A stretch of DNA of 64,000 nt from positions 247,265 through 311,264 of the forward strand of contig NZ_JAUNXR010000002.1 in NCBI RefSeq assembly GCF_030539665.1, written 5' to 3'. The DNA is from Methanobrevibacter sp. GTDB lineage: Archaea; Methanobacteriota; Methanobacteria; Methanobacteriales; Methanobacteriaceae. The translations under genes were made by a program, and so were the position numbers. The stretch's first letter is position 1, and the number at the start of each line of letters is the position of its first letter. The notes under the pieces are model-generated. The model was not told where the DNA came from and made no database searches. It saw only the letters and a program-made list of their open reading frames with translations. Positions 19,813 to 29,430 of the stretch are shown piece after piece.

Positions 19813-22242
19813 CTAGTAATATTTGGATAAAATCTTTTTAGGACTTAATCTCATTTCTTCATTATATTCATCAAAATTAACATTAGCAATAACTTCTACG
19901 TTTAAACCGTTTAAATCTTCAATTTTACCTTCTAAAACACCGAAATCATCAGATTCACGAATGACATCAACAATCTCATCAATTGTCATTCCAAGTAACT
20001 CTTCTGCCAATTTATTAAAGAAAGTAATTGAAATTTCTTCACCATCTTCATCTTCAAGTCTTGCAGGAATCATTAAAAGATGTTTAGGTTCATCTATTTC
20101 CTCTCCACAATAATCGCAGACATATTCATCCTCACCGAATTCCTCAATTGTGTTGTTACAATGAGGACATTTAGTAATTAGTACCCTATTGTTAGATGGA
20201 TCTCTAATAGTTCCACTTATACGAATATTGGAATCATTTTCTTCTAGAGTTCCTATTGTTCTGGATTGGTAGATCATTTCTTCCAATTCTTCAAATGAAG
20301 GCAAGTTTTCAATTTCAGATTCTGAAGGTACTAAAATAGAAGTAGCCCTATTAGTTTGTAGTTCAATTCTGTTGTCATTGTCATTATATACAACTCTTGG
20401 ATTTTCAATTTTAATTGCTTCACCTATTTCAAAATCCAACATTGCATTAGAATCCCATAAAACAACTTTAATACTGCCAGTTAAATCTGCAATTTCAATA
20501 TTTCTAACAACTCCCTTTCTTCCATCTTGTCTTTCAAATTCACGAGGTTCGTTAATATCAATTATTCTTGCAATAATACGTGTTTTACCTTCTTCGTATT
20601 CATCATCCTCATCAATTTCGTCAATGGACTTAGTTGTGTAAAGCATTTCTTCTATAATTTCAAAGGATGGTAAAGCATATGCATCCTCTTCTGATAATTT
20701 TATGATTCTTGATGTGGAACCTACATTTAATTCAACTGCATGCATTCCCATTTTAGTTCTGGCATTTTCAATTAAATATGCTTCACCAGGAGTAAATTCA
20801 TAATCTGCTTTTTCTCCCCATAATGCCAATCTTACTTCCCCAGTACCATCTGAGAAATCAACAGAACGTACAATTCCTACAGTACCATCATCTCTTTGGA
20901 ATTCGTTAATATCGAAAACAGACACTATTCTACCCATAACATCAACTTCTTCACCATCTTCATCGAATTCCTGAAGATCGCTAATGCTTATTGGATGCAT
21001 TTGTTGTATAATTTCATCAAATATCAATCTTTCATCTTCAGATATATTATCCGGATTTATTGATATTTGGGTTGTCCAATTAGTATTTGCTGAGTAGCCA
21101 GATTTAGTGTAATCATCAAATCTAATTTTTGCACCAATGATTTTTACAATATCTCCTTTATTAATAGGCAAATCTGTATCATCACCCCAAAGAGTTACTC
21201 TAATTGAACCTGTTTCATCACCTATTTCAAATGAACGAAGCTTTCCGTCACTACCATCATTTCTTGTAAATGTTTTAATGTCCTGAATTTTGGTTACGAC
21301 ACCTAAAAGATTAACATCATCTCCTTCTTGAACTTCGCCAATTTTAGTAATAGGGTTTGAGAAATCTGGAAGATCGTAATCTCCTTTAATAATTCTTCCA
21401 TCCCAATGGGACAATGAAAGTTCCCCATCTCTTCCTTCACGAACTTGCGCTTTTAATATTTTAACAGTGTCTTCATCCTCAAGACCTAAAGTTTTAATTA
21501 AATAAACATTATTATTCCATAAAGTGTAAGATATCTCACCAGTATCATCTCTAAGTTCAAGGGATGCAACTTTACCGTCTTTACCATTCTTTTCATATGT
21601 TCTTACGGTTGGAATTCTAGTAATTCTTGCAATGACATTGACTTCTTCATCAGATACGTCAATATCTCCAATTTTGGTAATTTCTTCTTCATATACTGGA
21701 AATTCAGGGAAATCGCCTTTCAAGACATTTACAGTGGAATTTGATCTTAAACTAGCTTCGAGTTTTCCGCTGTAATCGCTTCTTTTTATTCCAACGTTGT
21801 TAATTTGAATTACGTCCCCTTCATTAAACCTTTTCATGAGTTTTATATTAATACTCCAGAAGGTTGCTCTAATAGAACCTGTATCGTCAGCAATTTCAAC
21901 ATTAGCTAGTTGACCTTCTTTACCTCTGCTGTTTTTAAAAACTTTAGGGTTGCTTATAGACATTACCCTTCCAGAAATAGCAGTAGTTTGATCGCTTCTG
22001 TCTGTTTCGGCCAAATCAGCGATTTTTGTTCTAGTATATTCTTCATCCTCATAATCATCAGATTCTTCTTTTTCGGTGTCAGGAACTGTTTCATTATAGA
22101 CTAACTCCGCCAAATCTTCTTCAGTCATGAAAGGATTATTTTCATTTTCTTTTCTATGAAACTCCATTCTTTCCTCAAATTTCTCTTCAGAAATGAAGTC
22201 TTTAATCTCTTCATAAAATTTTTTACGTATTTCATCGTCCAT
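19813..22242 (-). CDS. rpa: Replication protein A-like single-stranded DNA-binding protein
   Basis: This is the archaeal replication, repair and recombination ssDNA-binding protein, large for the family at 809 aa. Five successive OB-fold repeats can be traced, each with the pattern DxTGxIxxxLW (NVEIADDTGSIRATFW, SLELRDDTGEISYTLW, SFEIGDETGSIRVTLW, SVDFSDGTGEVRLALW, NIEIADLTGSIKVVLW), at about 75-170, 190-285, 290-385, 400-500 and 520-620. A C-terminal OB-like domain contains a zinc finger, CPHC then CDYC, near residues 690-710. An acidic N-terminal region (DDYEDEEY) may bind partners. It is upstream of and coupled to radA. A TATA-like element lies at about 22286-22300. Confidence 0.93.
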   Translation of the reverse strand: MDDEIRKKFYEEIKDFISEEKFEERMEFHRKENENNPFMTEEDLAELVYNETVPDTEKEESDDYEDEEYTRTKIADLAETDRSDQTTAISGRVMSISNPKVFKNSRGKEGQLANVEIADDTGSIRATFWSINIKLMKRFNEGDVIQINNVGIKRSDYSGKLEASLRSNSTVNVLKGDFPEFPVYEEEITKIGDIDVSDEEVNVIARITRIPTVRTYEKNGKDGKVASLELRDDTGEISYTLWNNNVYLIKTLGLEDEDTVKILKAQVREGRDGELSLSHWDGRIIKGDYDLPDFSNPITKIGEVQEGDDVNLLGVVTKIQDIKTFTRNDGSDGKLRSFEIGDETGSIRVTLWGDDTDLPINKGDIVKIIGAKIRFDDYTKSGYSANTNWTTQISINPDNISEDERLIFDEIIQQMHPISISDLQEFDEDGEEVDVMGRIVSVFDINEFQRDDGTVGIVRSVDFSDGTGEVRLALWGEKADYEFTPGEAYLIENARTKMGMHAVELNVGSTSRIIKLSEEDAYALPSFEIIEEMLYTTKSIDEIDEDDEYEEGKTRIIARIIDINEPREFERQDGRKGVVRNIEIADLTGSIKVVLWDSNAMLDFEIGEAIKIENPRVVYNDNDNRIELQTNRATSILVPSESEIENLPSFEELEEMIYQSRTIGTLEENDSNIRISGTIRDPSNNRVLITKCPHCNNTIEEFGEDEYVCDYCGEEIDEPKHLLMIPARLEDEDGEEISITFFNKLAEELLGMTIDEIVDVIRESDDFGVLEGKIEDLNGLNVEVIANVNFDEYNEEMRLSPKKILSKYY

Positions 22243-22327
22243 ACCAAACCCTCACGATATCAATTAATATACTATATACTATTTGACTATATAAAACCTA
22301 ATAGATAGAGCATTTGAAAAGTAATAT

Positions 22328-22343
22328 ATGAAAAATAAAAAAA
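22328..22343 (-). terminator. Oligo-T tract after the surface-polymer cluster
   Basis: Directly after the last gene of the cluster the minus strand reads T-rich with runs of seven and five T, matching a weak archaeal terminator. No hairpin is visible. The RPA gene promoter begins upstream of about 22265. Confidence 0.35.
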
Positions 22344-23747
22344 TCAATATGCATTAGGATTTTTCTTTAAAATGGTCTTAATCATAATACCAAGGTCTAA
22401 TCCCATATGCCAGTGCTCTACATATTCAATATCATACTCTATACGTTTTTTAATAGAAGTATTACCTCTACAACCATGAATTTGAGCCCAGCCAGTCAGT
22501 CCAGGTTTAACTTGATGTTTAATCATGTATTTTGGTATTTTTTCTTTAAATTCATTAACAAAATATGGCCTTTCCGGTCTAGGACCTACAACACTCATCT
22601 CACCTTTTAAAACATTGAAAAATTGAGGCAATTCATCAATACTTGTCTTTCTAATAAAAGATCCTATTTTTGTTTTTCTAGGATCATCTTTTGTTGTCCA
22701 TTCATGTTTCTCCTCATTAGGATCCTGAACCTTCATACTTCTAAACTTGTACATCATGAATGATTTTCCATTATGGCCAATTCTTTCCTGTTTAAAAATA
22801 ATTGGCCCTTTTGATGTTAGTTTAATAGCTATTGCAGTAAAAATCATAATAGGAGAAGTTATAATAATAGCTATAATTGCAATAATATAATCAGAAACTG
22901 TTTTAAGAACTTTATTGAATGCATCATTCAAAGGAACATATCTGATGTTGATAATCGGCATGTCTTCAATCATGTCTATGGAAGGTCTTGCAGGGAAATA
23001 TTGATAATAATCCGGAATAATCTCCGCTTTTATCCCCACCTTTTCACAGCTAGCTACAAGGCTATCAATCTTATAATAATATTTTAATGGGATAGCTAAA
23101 ACAACCCTATCAAAATCGTTATTTTCAAGTACCTCTTCCAAATCATTAAAACTGCCAATAATCTTACTTCCTTCTATTTCTAACCCCACCCTATCTTTAC
23201 GGCCTAAAAATCCACTGATTTTAAAACCCAAATATGGATTGTTGCGAATTTTTTGGGCGAAGTTAAATGCAAGATCATTGTCTCCAACAACAAGGATATG
23301 TTTTTGATTTTTGTTATTGGAACGAATACGCTTTAAAATACTTCTTAATACAAATCTCTCAATAATACCAAAGAATGTGGCAATGATAGCTAAAAGTATT
23401 AATAATATTCTAGAAAAGTTAGGTTCATTGATAATAAACAAAACAGCTACAAGAACAATAAATGCAACTATATTTACCTTTATGATTCCTGTTGCTTCTT
23501 TAAATATTGTTCTATGAGATCTGAATGGTTTATACAAACCAAAAGAGAAGTATAGTATTAAATATGTTGGAATAACAGCAAGTATAAGAAAAATCAAATA
23601 TTGTTCGAAACTTAAGTGTCCTCCAATAGGCCCAAATAATGTAGTTTTAAAACGTAATAACCATGCGCACAATAATGAAAAAGACAACATCAATACGTCA
23701 ATTAAAACTAAAAGCAAATTGAAAGCTTTTTGATTCTGTTTTATCAT
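22344..23747 (-). CDS. Polyprenyl-phosphate sugar-1-phosphate transferase (exopolysaccharide initiating enzyme)
   Basis: This integral membrane enzyme of 467 aa likely transfers a sugar-1-phosphate from a nucleotide sugar to a polyprenyl phosphate, the first step of surface polymer assembly. It has about four N-terminal TM helices (residues 8-125), a Rossmann-like CoA-binding-type domain (HILVVGDNDLAFNFAQKI), another TM helix near 285-305, and the C-terminal catalytic bacterial-sugar-transferase domain with ERIGHNGKSFMMYKFRSM, KTSIDELPQFFNVLKGEMS, VGPRPE and KPGLTGWAQ. This is the WcaJ/WbaP layout. It is the promoter-distal gene of the cluster, although it acts first biochemically. The sugar is unknown. 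Confidence 0.93.
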   Translation of the reverse strand: MIKQNQKAFNLLLVLIDVLMLSFSLLCAWLLRFKTTLFGPIGGHLSFEQYLIFLILAVIPTYLILYFSFGLYKPFRSHRTIFKEATGIIKVNIVAFIVLVAVLFIINEPNFSRILLILLAIIATFFGIIERFVLRSILKRIRSNNKNQKHILVVGDNDLAFNFAQKIRNNPYLGFKISGFLGRKDRVGLEIEGSKIIGSFNDLEEVLENNDFDRVVLAIPLKYYYKIDSLVASCEKVGIKAEIIPDYYQYFPARPSIDMIEDMPIINIRYVPLNDAFNKVLKTVSDYIIAIIAIIITSPIMIFTAIAIKLTSKGPIIFKQERIGHNGKSFMMYKFRSMKVQDPNEEKHEWTTKDDPRKTKIGSFIRKTSIDELPQFFNVLKGEMSVVGPRPERPYFVNEFKEKIPKYMIKHQVKPGLTGWAQIHGCRGNTSIKKRIEYDIEYVEHWHMGLDLGIMIKTILKKNPNAY

Positions 23748-23790
23748 AGTAATACTACACCCTTAACTACTATTTTTATTAAAATACTAA

Positions 23791-24645
23791 TTAATTTTTT
23801 CTTTTAAACAAGTTTAAAAATAGCTTTGAAAAACATAATAAAGCTATACCTAAAAATACAGTAATATTCATGAAAAATGAATTATCATTATATAAATGTT
23901 TTTTATAGTAAATATACATTGCCCTATAAAATTCATATATCAGCTTGGATTTTTGCTTTTTGCTGCTGGCTCCTTTATAATGGAGTATCTCGGATTGACC
24001 GTAATAGATGATTTTCCATCCGTTCTGCTTTATTCTATAACAGAGATCAATATCTTCACCATACATGAAAAATGTCTCATCAAGAAGGCCTGAATCCTGC
24101 AAAGCTTCCCTTCTTATAAACATGAAGGCTCCTGTAAGGCAATCAATTTCATATATCCCATCGTCGTCAAGATTATCCAAATTATAGTCATTGTGATTGG
24201 TTTTTATATAGAATAATCTTGAAAACGCATTGGCGGGATTTGGAAATGATCTTTTGCAAGCCTTATCCAATTCCCCGTTTTCCAGAAGCACCTTACATCC
24301 TACCGCCCCTACATCCTGATGTTTTTCCATATAATTATAAATATTTTCAAGAGTGTTCTTTTTAATAATTGTATCTGAGTTTAAAAGTAGTATGTATCTC
24401 CCTTTAGATTGTTTAATTGCAATGTTGTTGCCTGCAGCAAAACCTAAATTTTCATCTGACTTTATGAATTTGACACTTGTATCTTTAAAGAAATTCTTAA
24501 GCTTTGATAAGCTATCGTCTGTTGAATTGTTATCAGTAACAATGATTTCAACTGTAAAAGGATAGTCATATTTTAGAATTGAGTTAATAGTGTCTCTTGT
24601 AAGCTCAAATGTATTATAATTTACAATTATAACAGAAAGATCCAT
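23791..24645 (-). CDS. Family 2 glycosyltransferase (rhamnosyltransferase-like)
   Basis: The 284-aa GT-A fold protein opens with DLSVIIVNYNTFELTRDTI, has TDNNSTDDS and the metal-binding-type LLLNSDTIIKK motif near residue 95, then GAFMFIRREAL and DLCYRIKQNGWKI typical of the WbbL/RfbF rhamnosyltransferase branch. A hydrophobic stretch near the C-terminus (FLGIALLCFSKLFL) could anchor it at the membrane. dTDP-rhamnose made by rfbABCD further upstream is the likely donor, by inference. It is 4 bases after the preceding GT2 gene, with a GTGAT site before the ATG. Confidence 0.88.
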   Translation of the reverse strand: MDLSVIIVNYNTFELTRDTINSILKYDYPFTVEIIVTDNNSTDDSLSKLKNFFKDTSVKFIKSDENLGFAAGNNIAIKQSKGRYILLLNSDTIIKKNTLENIYNYMEKHQDVGAVGCKVLLENGELDKACKRSFPNPANAFSRLFYIKTNHNDYNLDNLDDDGIYEIDCLTGAFMFIRREALQDSGLLDETFFMYGEDIDLCYRIKQNGWKIIYYGQSEILHYKGASSKKQKSKLIYEFYRAMYIYYKKHLYNDNSFFMNITVFLGIALLCFSKLFLNLFKRKN

Positions 24646-24649
24646 ATTA

Positions 24650-25606
24650 TCACTTTAAAAGTTTGAATGTGTTTTTTATTAATTGGCCTTCAATCTTAAA
24701 ATAGTTCTTGATATTTTTAGATTTGAATTTTACTTTATTAATTTTTTCTTTATTATCCAAGCCTTCCCGAAGGCCCTTAAGATAAATGTCCCCATACCCT
24801 TTTCTTTTGAAGAACAAATATTTGATTAAAAAACCCAAAATTAAAAATCCGATATTCAAAATCTTTTGTGGAATTGGCAGATTTTTATAAACCACCCAAA
24901 CGTTATTTCTTGCAGCCAGCCTAATTTTAAATTCATTGTATCTGCTACCGGAAGTTCCGCTTCCCTTATGATAAACAATGGCCTTTGGACAGTAGACATT
25001 TCTATACCCGTTGATTTTGGCCCTATATGACAAATCCACATCTTCCATATATGCAAAGAAGTTTTCGTCAAACAATCCTATTTCATCTAATATTGATTTT
25101 CTATAAAGTGCAGCTCCGGCACAACTTGAAAAAACTTCACAAACCTCATTGAATTCGCTTGATGGTTTGTTATCACCTATTTTTTGAGTATATGCAAGTA
25201 AAGTGTAGCTATCCCCCGCATCATCAATCAGATTAGGATAGTCCATTTGAATCATCTTTGATGAAAGAGAAAATATTCTTTCATCGGTTTTTATTAGTTT
25301 CAACAGCTCTTCAATGGTATCCGATTCCAGTTTTACATCATTGTTTAAAGAGAATACATAAGGATATTTGGAAGCTTCAATAGCCTGATTTGTTGCCTTT
25401 GCAAAGCCCAGATTTTCCTTGTTTTCAATCAGCTTAAAGTCAAAATCCTTTGGATATTTCTTGATAAACTCTACGCTATTGTCACTGGATCCATTATCTA
25501 CCATTATAACTTCTCCAATGTATTTAGAATTTAAATTAAGAGAATCAAAATAGTCTTTTAAGAATTTTTCACCATTAAAATTAGGAGTTACTACAGAAAC
25601 TTTCAT
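24650..25606 (-). CDS. Family 2 glycosyltransferase (rhamnosyltransferase-like)
   Basis: The 318-aa protein belongs to the same branch as its downstream neighbour: VSVVTPNFNGEKFLKDY, VDNGSSDNS, the SLNNDVKLE metal-binding-type motif, CAGAALYRKSIL and YMEDVDLSYRAKINGYR. A hydrophobic stretch (ILNIGFLILGFLIKYLFF) lies near residues 245-265, followed by a basic tail. It overlaps the upstream GT2 gene by 4 bases and is followed after 3 bases by the next one, so these genes are tightly co-translated. Donor and acceptor are not known. Confidence 0.88.
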   Translation of the reverse strand: MKVSVVTPNFNGEKFLKDYFDSLNLNSKYIGEVIMVDNGSSDNSVEFIKKYPKDFDFKLIENKENLGFAKATNQAIEASKYPYVFSLNNDVKLESDTIEELLKLIKTDERIFSLSSKMIQMDYPNLIDDAGDSYTLLAYTQKIGDNKPSSEFNEVCEVFSSCAGAALYRKSILDEIGLFDENFFAYMEDVDLSYRAKINGYRNVYCPKAIVYHKGSGTSGSRYNEFKIRLAARNNVWVVYKNLPIPQKILNIGFLILGFLIKYLFFKRKGYGDIYLKGLREGLDNKEKINKVKFKSKNIKNYFKIEGQLIKNTFKLLK

Positions 25607-26574
25607 TCAATTCCATCCTTAAAGGTTTTCCATGCTCTATAATATAATTTTGGATTTAGTAAGAATAATTTTATTTTAAATCTAAATTTACTTTCTCCTT
25701 TAAAATTTTTAAGTTTTATTAGTAGATCTAATTGTTTCATTACATTCATTAATTGATTAAATTCATAGTCATGATAAAAGAAATACATCAGATTTCCAAA
25801 AATCGCTTTTGGAATTCTGTTTGTTATGATTAATTCAGCCAAATCGTTTAAATTGTTTTTTTCGTAATATCTGGCCAGATTTTCAAAAATATCAACAATT
25901 TCAAACCGTTTAAAGTCCGCTTTACCAGTTGCTGAATTCTCTCTTTGCCTGTAGAAATAAGTCGGTTTTGGGCAAATTCCCAAGACATTTGCATTTATTA
26001 GATTTTTCAGAACAAATTCGGTATCCTCACCATAAATTGCATTTTCATTGAATTTTTCTGTTATTAATTCTTTTTTATACATTATTTGACAAAAACTAAA
26101 TGGAATATTCATAGTAAGCTCTAATTTTATTAAATCTTTTGATGAAATTCTGTTTTTACCGTCAATAGAAAGATACAATTCCTGATCACCGACAATTTCA
26201 CCCTTTTCGGTAATCTTAAGCATTTCCGTAAAGCTCCCATCATTACCATTAGCATTTTCAAATAAGCAACTTATATGATTTTTAGCTATTATATCGTCAT
26301 CATCGACAAAAATGACGTATTGTCCTTTTGCATTTTCAATTCCAACATTACGAGCATGACTTACTCCATTATTTTCTTGATTTATAATAGTATAATATAT
26401 TTTTGAATCTTTTAAAGTGTTTTTTATAATATCCAGGCTATTATCAACTGATCCATCATTAACAATTATCAATTCAAAACTATTAAAATCCTGATTAATG
26501 ACTGAATCCAATGTTTCTGATATATATTTAGAAGAATTATAAACTGGAATGATAACACTCACATCAATATTCAT
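25603..26574 (-). CDS. Family 2 glycosyltransferase
   Basis: The 323-aa GT-A protein has DVSVIIPVYNSSKYISETLDS, VNDGSVDNS, HARNVGIENAKGQYVIF and the DXD-type VDDDD motif near residue 92. The C-terminal region (residues 220-320) is helical and basic and differs from the neighbours, which probably sets acceptor choice. It belongs to the capsule-type GT2 branch. It lies 12 bases after the TagF-like gene and overlaps the next GT2 by 4 bases. Confidence 0.88.
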   Translation of the reverse strand: MNIDVSVIIPVYNSSKYISETLDSVINQDFNSFELIIVNDGSVDNSLDIIKNTLKDSKIYYTIINQENNGVSHARNVGIENAKGQYVIFVDDDDIIAKNHISCLFENANGNDGSFTEMLKITEKGEIVGDQELYLSIDGKNRISSKDLIKLELTMNIPFSFCQIMYKKELITEKFNENAIYGEDTEFVLKNLINANVLGICPKPTYFYRQRENSATGKADFKRFEIVDIFENLARYYEKNNLNDLAELIITNRIPKAIFGNLMYFFYHDYEFNQLMNVMKQLDLLIKLKNFKGESKFRFKIKLFLLNPKLYYRAWKTFKDGIE

Positions 26575-26586
26575 AATAATGCCCCA

Positions 26587-27660
26587 TTATTTTAAAAGTA
26601 AATCTACAATCCTCTCAGATGATTTGCCGTCAATCCTATCAAATTGATTTTCTAAAAACTTGGAATTATTGATTTTGAAATCCTTGCTTTCGATGCATCC
26701 AATTAACTCATCACTGGTCTTCACAACCTTTCCTGGAGACATCTCATCAAAATCAAAATAGAATCCCCTTTCATTTGACAGATAATTATCCAAATCATAA
26801 GCGAATAAAATGACTGGCTTGTCCAATGCTGCAAACTCGACAGCCATAGAAGAATAGTCAGATATCAATAAATCAGAAATCATCAGCAACTCCTGTTCAT
26901 TTTCAACACCTGAAACATTAATTAAATTCTCATCAGAACCTATCATTCCTTCATAGAACTTTTTGATTTTAGGGTGGAGCCTCAATGCTAAAACATAATC
27001 CTCCCCCAGCCTATCATTGAATTCATCCAAATCAAAAAAATTAAAGACATCATTGTTATATTCATTGTCTCTGAATGTAGGCGCATACAATACGATTTTC
27101 TTGCCTTTGGCTTGAGGAAATCTATTATCAAATTTCTCCCTTAAATCATCATGCTTTTTAAAATAATAATCCATCCTGGGAATTCCCAATGATTTTATTT
27201 TTGATTTGTCAATTTGGAAAGCTTCTTGATAAAAGTCAGCTATATTTTTAGAAGTGTTAATCAGATAGGTAATATTTTCATTAGATTTTTTAATCAATTC
27301 TATTTCTTTTTTATTGTTGCTGCTGGAAGCTCCAAACTTCTTAAATGCTCCAGGTGCATGCCACAGCTGTGTTATAACAGTACCTTCATTGAACTTCATG
27401 TTGGCCATTGCCAGAAAATTATCATTCAAAAAAACGTATTTTGATTTGGAAAGTGTCTTCAAATCCTTAATTGACAATCTATTTTTATTGTAAAAGAAGA
27501 ATTCAAAATCTCCTCTTTTTTTGAATTCATCTTCAACATGTTTAAAATTAGAAATAAAAGACTTATTATCGTCAATGATAAATGAAACTAAATTTTCATC
27601 AATATTGGAACTTGAAACACTGTTAAAAATAAACCCAAATATTTTATGTTTAAAGGACAT
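26587..27660 (-). CDS. CDP-glycerol glycerophosphotransferase family protein (TagF/TagB-like)
   Basis: The 357-aa protein matches the GT-B domain of teichoic-acid glycerophosphotransferases: LWHAPGAFKKFG near residue 100, RMDYYFKKH, KKIVLYAPTFRDNEYN, ALRLHPK, and the donor-site SDYSSMAVEFAALDKPVILF with DLDNY. In bacteria such enzymes add glycerol- or ribitol-phosphate units to wall teichoic acid. Its place beside a TagGH-like exporter supports a polyol-phosphate or phosphosugar decoration of the polymer here. No CDP-glycerol synthesis gene is in the window, so the donor is open. It starts 2 bases after the ABC ATPase stop codon. Confidence 0.85.
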   Translation of the reverse strand: MSFKHKIFGFIFNSVSSSNIDENLVSFIIDDNKSFISNFKHVEDEFKKRGDFEFFFYNKNRLSIKDLKTLSKSKYVFLNDNFLAMANMKFNEGTVITQLWHAPGAFKKFGASSSNNKKEIELIKKSNENITYLINTSKNIADFYQEAFQIDKSKIKSLGIPRMDYYFKKHDDLREKFDNRFPQAKGKKIVLYAPTFRDNEYNNDVFNFFDLDEFNDRLGEDYVLALRLHPKIKKFYEGMIGSDENLINVSGVENEQELLMISDLLISDYSSMAVEFAALDKPVILFAYDLDNYLSNERGFYFDFDEMSPGKVVKTSDELIGCIESKDFKINNSKFLENQFDRIDGKSSERIVDLLLK

Positions 27661-27662
27661 GG

Positions 27663-29420
27663 TTACACAATTTCTAAATCTTTAAGTTCATCGTCGGATG
27701 CTTTTTTAGCTGCTTCAATATAAGCATCACATACATAATCTACATCTCCATCCATGACCAATTTTCCTTTATCAAGCCAGATAGCACGAGTGCATAACTC
27801 CCTTATCTTAGCTGTTGAATGTGATACCAATATTACGGTTGTTCCAGACTCCATCATTGACTTTATCTTATCTCCACTTTTTTTCTGGAATCTTACATCC
27901 CCAACAGAAAGAACTTCATCTAAAATCAATATTTCGGGATCGACAACAGTAGCTACTGCAAATCCTAACTTAGCCTTCATACCAGAAGAATAATTCTTAA
28001 TAGGAACTTCAATAAACTCCCCAAGCTCTGAAAATTCTAGAATCTCATCATATTTTGTTTCTAGAAATTTTCTAGAATATCCTAAAATGGAACCGTTTAA
28101 AAATATATTTTCACGACCGCTGTAATTATGGTCAAAACCTGCACCTAGCTCTAGAAGAGGTGCCACCTTGCCTTTAACTTCAGTAGTGCCTGCAGTCGGT
28201 TTATATACACCAGAAAGAACTTTTAATAAAGTACTCTTACCGGCACCATTAAATCCTATAATTCCAACTCTTTCTCCTTTTTTTATTTCAAATGAAACAT
28301 TATCCAAAGCTTTGAAATGTTCTTTAGGTTTTATCTCTCTTTTGATAAATTTAATGACATACTCCTTAAGATTATCAATTTTTTCCTGAGGCAATTCAAA
28401 TTCCATAGAAACGTTGTCTACTTTAATAGAAGTTTCCTTTTCAAGCTCTGCAAGTTCCTTTTCGGCCGCTGAAACAGTTTCAGGCTTGATTCTAGCCTTT
28501 TCAAACTCATTTTTGCCAATATCTGAACCTTTTGGATAAACTTTCACATGAAAATCTTTAGATTCACCCGTATATTTGTTGGATGAACTTATTGCATAAG
28601 TTCCTTCACGAGCTCCTTTTATAATTAATTTTAAAGTTGAAAAACTCTGTCCCCTTACAGAAGGATACCAAATCATGTTTTCCTCATCCAGCTCATCCTC
28701 ATATACCTTTACCTGATCGGCATCCAACCTATTGACCTTGTGAGACTTGAATTTATATTTGACTAGCTCCAATCCATCAGGAAGATTGATTTTGACTGCC
28801 TGCTTGTCCTTCAAGAGACCGTTGGTATTTCTAAAGGTTATGTTGTACTGGAGAAGATCCCCTTCAACCTTCTGCAATGGATTATCTTCAGTCGGAAAAG
28901 TAGGGTTTGATTCCCCTGTTGATAGGATGTACATAGGGAAGTCATAGATTACCTTAATACGAACGAAATCTAGAAGAAGCCTTCCCTCATTCTTTGAGAT
29001 GTTTTCTGGAAATTCTATTTCAATTCCAAAGTCCTTTCTGTTAACGTCCTCATATGTTAAGCCAAATTCATTTTTCTGAAAAACAACGGACCTATTGGCA
29101 GGATAGATTGAAGCCACAACATGAGATTCCTTCTTAACCTCTCCTAAAGTGATGAAAGGAGGGTTTACCACTATCAAATCAAAATTATTCTCTTTAGAAA
29201 AATCATGTTCCACAATAATTTGTGTTATAATAGCCTTTTCTGGAATATTAAAATCAAAATCTGATAAAAATAAAGGAGCCGGTTTTTGGTGTGGTTTAAG
29301 ATCACATGAAGATAACTTTTCCCAATCGTCAAGCTTTATATTATCTAAATCAACCCAACTACCATCATTCTCAGATTCTTTTTGAATAACACTACCTGGA
29401 TATCTAACTTGACTAATCAT
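27663..29420 (-). CDS. ABC polysaccharide exporter ATPase with a large N-terminal beta-rich extension
   Basis: Residues about 331-575 are a TagH/Wzt-type nucleotide-binding domain: Walker A GFNGAGKST at 389-397, signature NYSSGMKAKLGFA, Walker B PEILILDEVLSVGD and the switch VSHS. Unlike TagH or Wzt, whose accessory domain is C-terminal, this 585-aa protein has about 300 extra residues before the ATPase: one beta-rich region (1-160, SWVDLDNIKLDDW to LLLDFVRIKVIYDF) and a second DUF11/adhesin-like region (165-295, DLLQYNITFRNTNG). There is no signal peptide, so the extension is cytosolic. It could bind the glycan, as Wzt's C-terminal domain does. The partner is the permease 10 bases upstream. 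An AGGTG site precedes the ATG. Confidence 0.9.
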   Translation of the reverse strand: MISQVRYPGSVIQKESENDGSWVDLDNIKLDDWEKLSSCDLKPHQKPAPLFLSDFDFNIPEKAIITQIIVEHDFSKENNFDLIVVNPPFITLGEVKKESHVVASIYPANRSVVFQKNEFGLTYEDVNRKDFGIEIEFPENISKNEGRLLLDFVRIKVIYDFPMYILSTGESNPTFPTEDNPLQKVEGDLLQYNITFRNTNGLLKDKQAVKINLPDGLELVKYKFKSHKVNRLDADQVKVYEDELDEENMIWYPSVRGQSFSTLKLIIKGAREGTYAISSSNKYTGESKDFHVKVYPKGSDIGKNEFEKARIKPETVSAAEKELAELEKETSIKVDNVSMEFELPQEKIDNLKEYVIKFIKREIKPKEHFKALDNVSFEIKKGERVGIIGFNGAGKSTLLKVLSGVYKPTAGTTEVKGKVAPLLELGAGFDHNYSGRENIFLNGSILGYSRKFLETKYDEILEFSELGEFIEVPIKNYSSGMKAKLGFAVATVVDPEILILDEVLSVGDVRFQKKSGDKIKSMMESGTTVILVSHSTAKIRELCTRAIWLDKGKLVMDGDVDYVCDAYIEAAKKASDDELKDLEIV

Positions 29421-29430
29421 TTAAACACAC

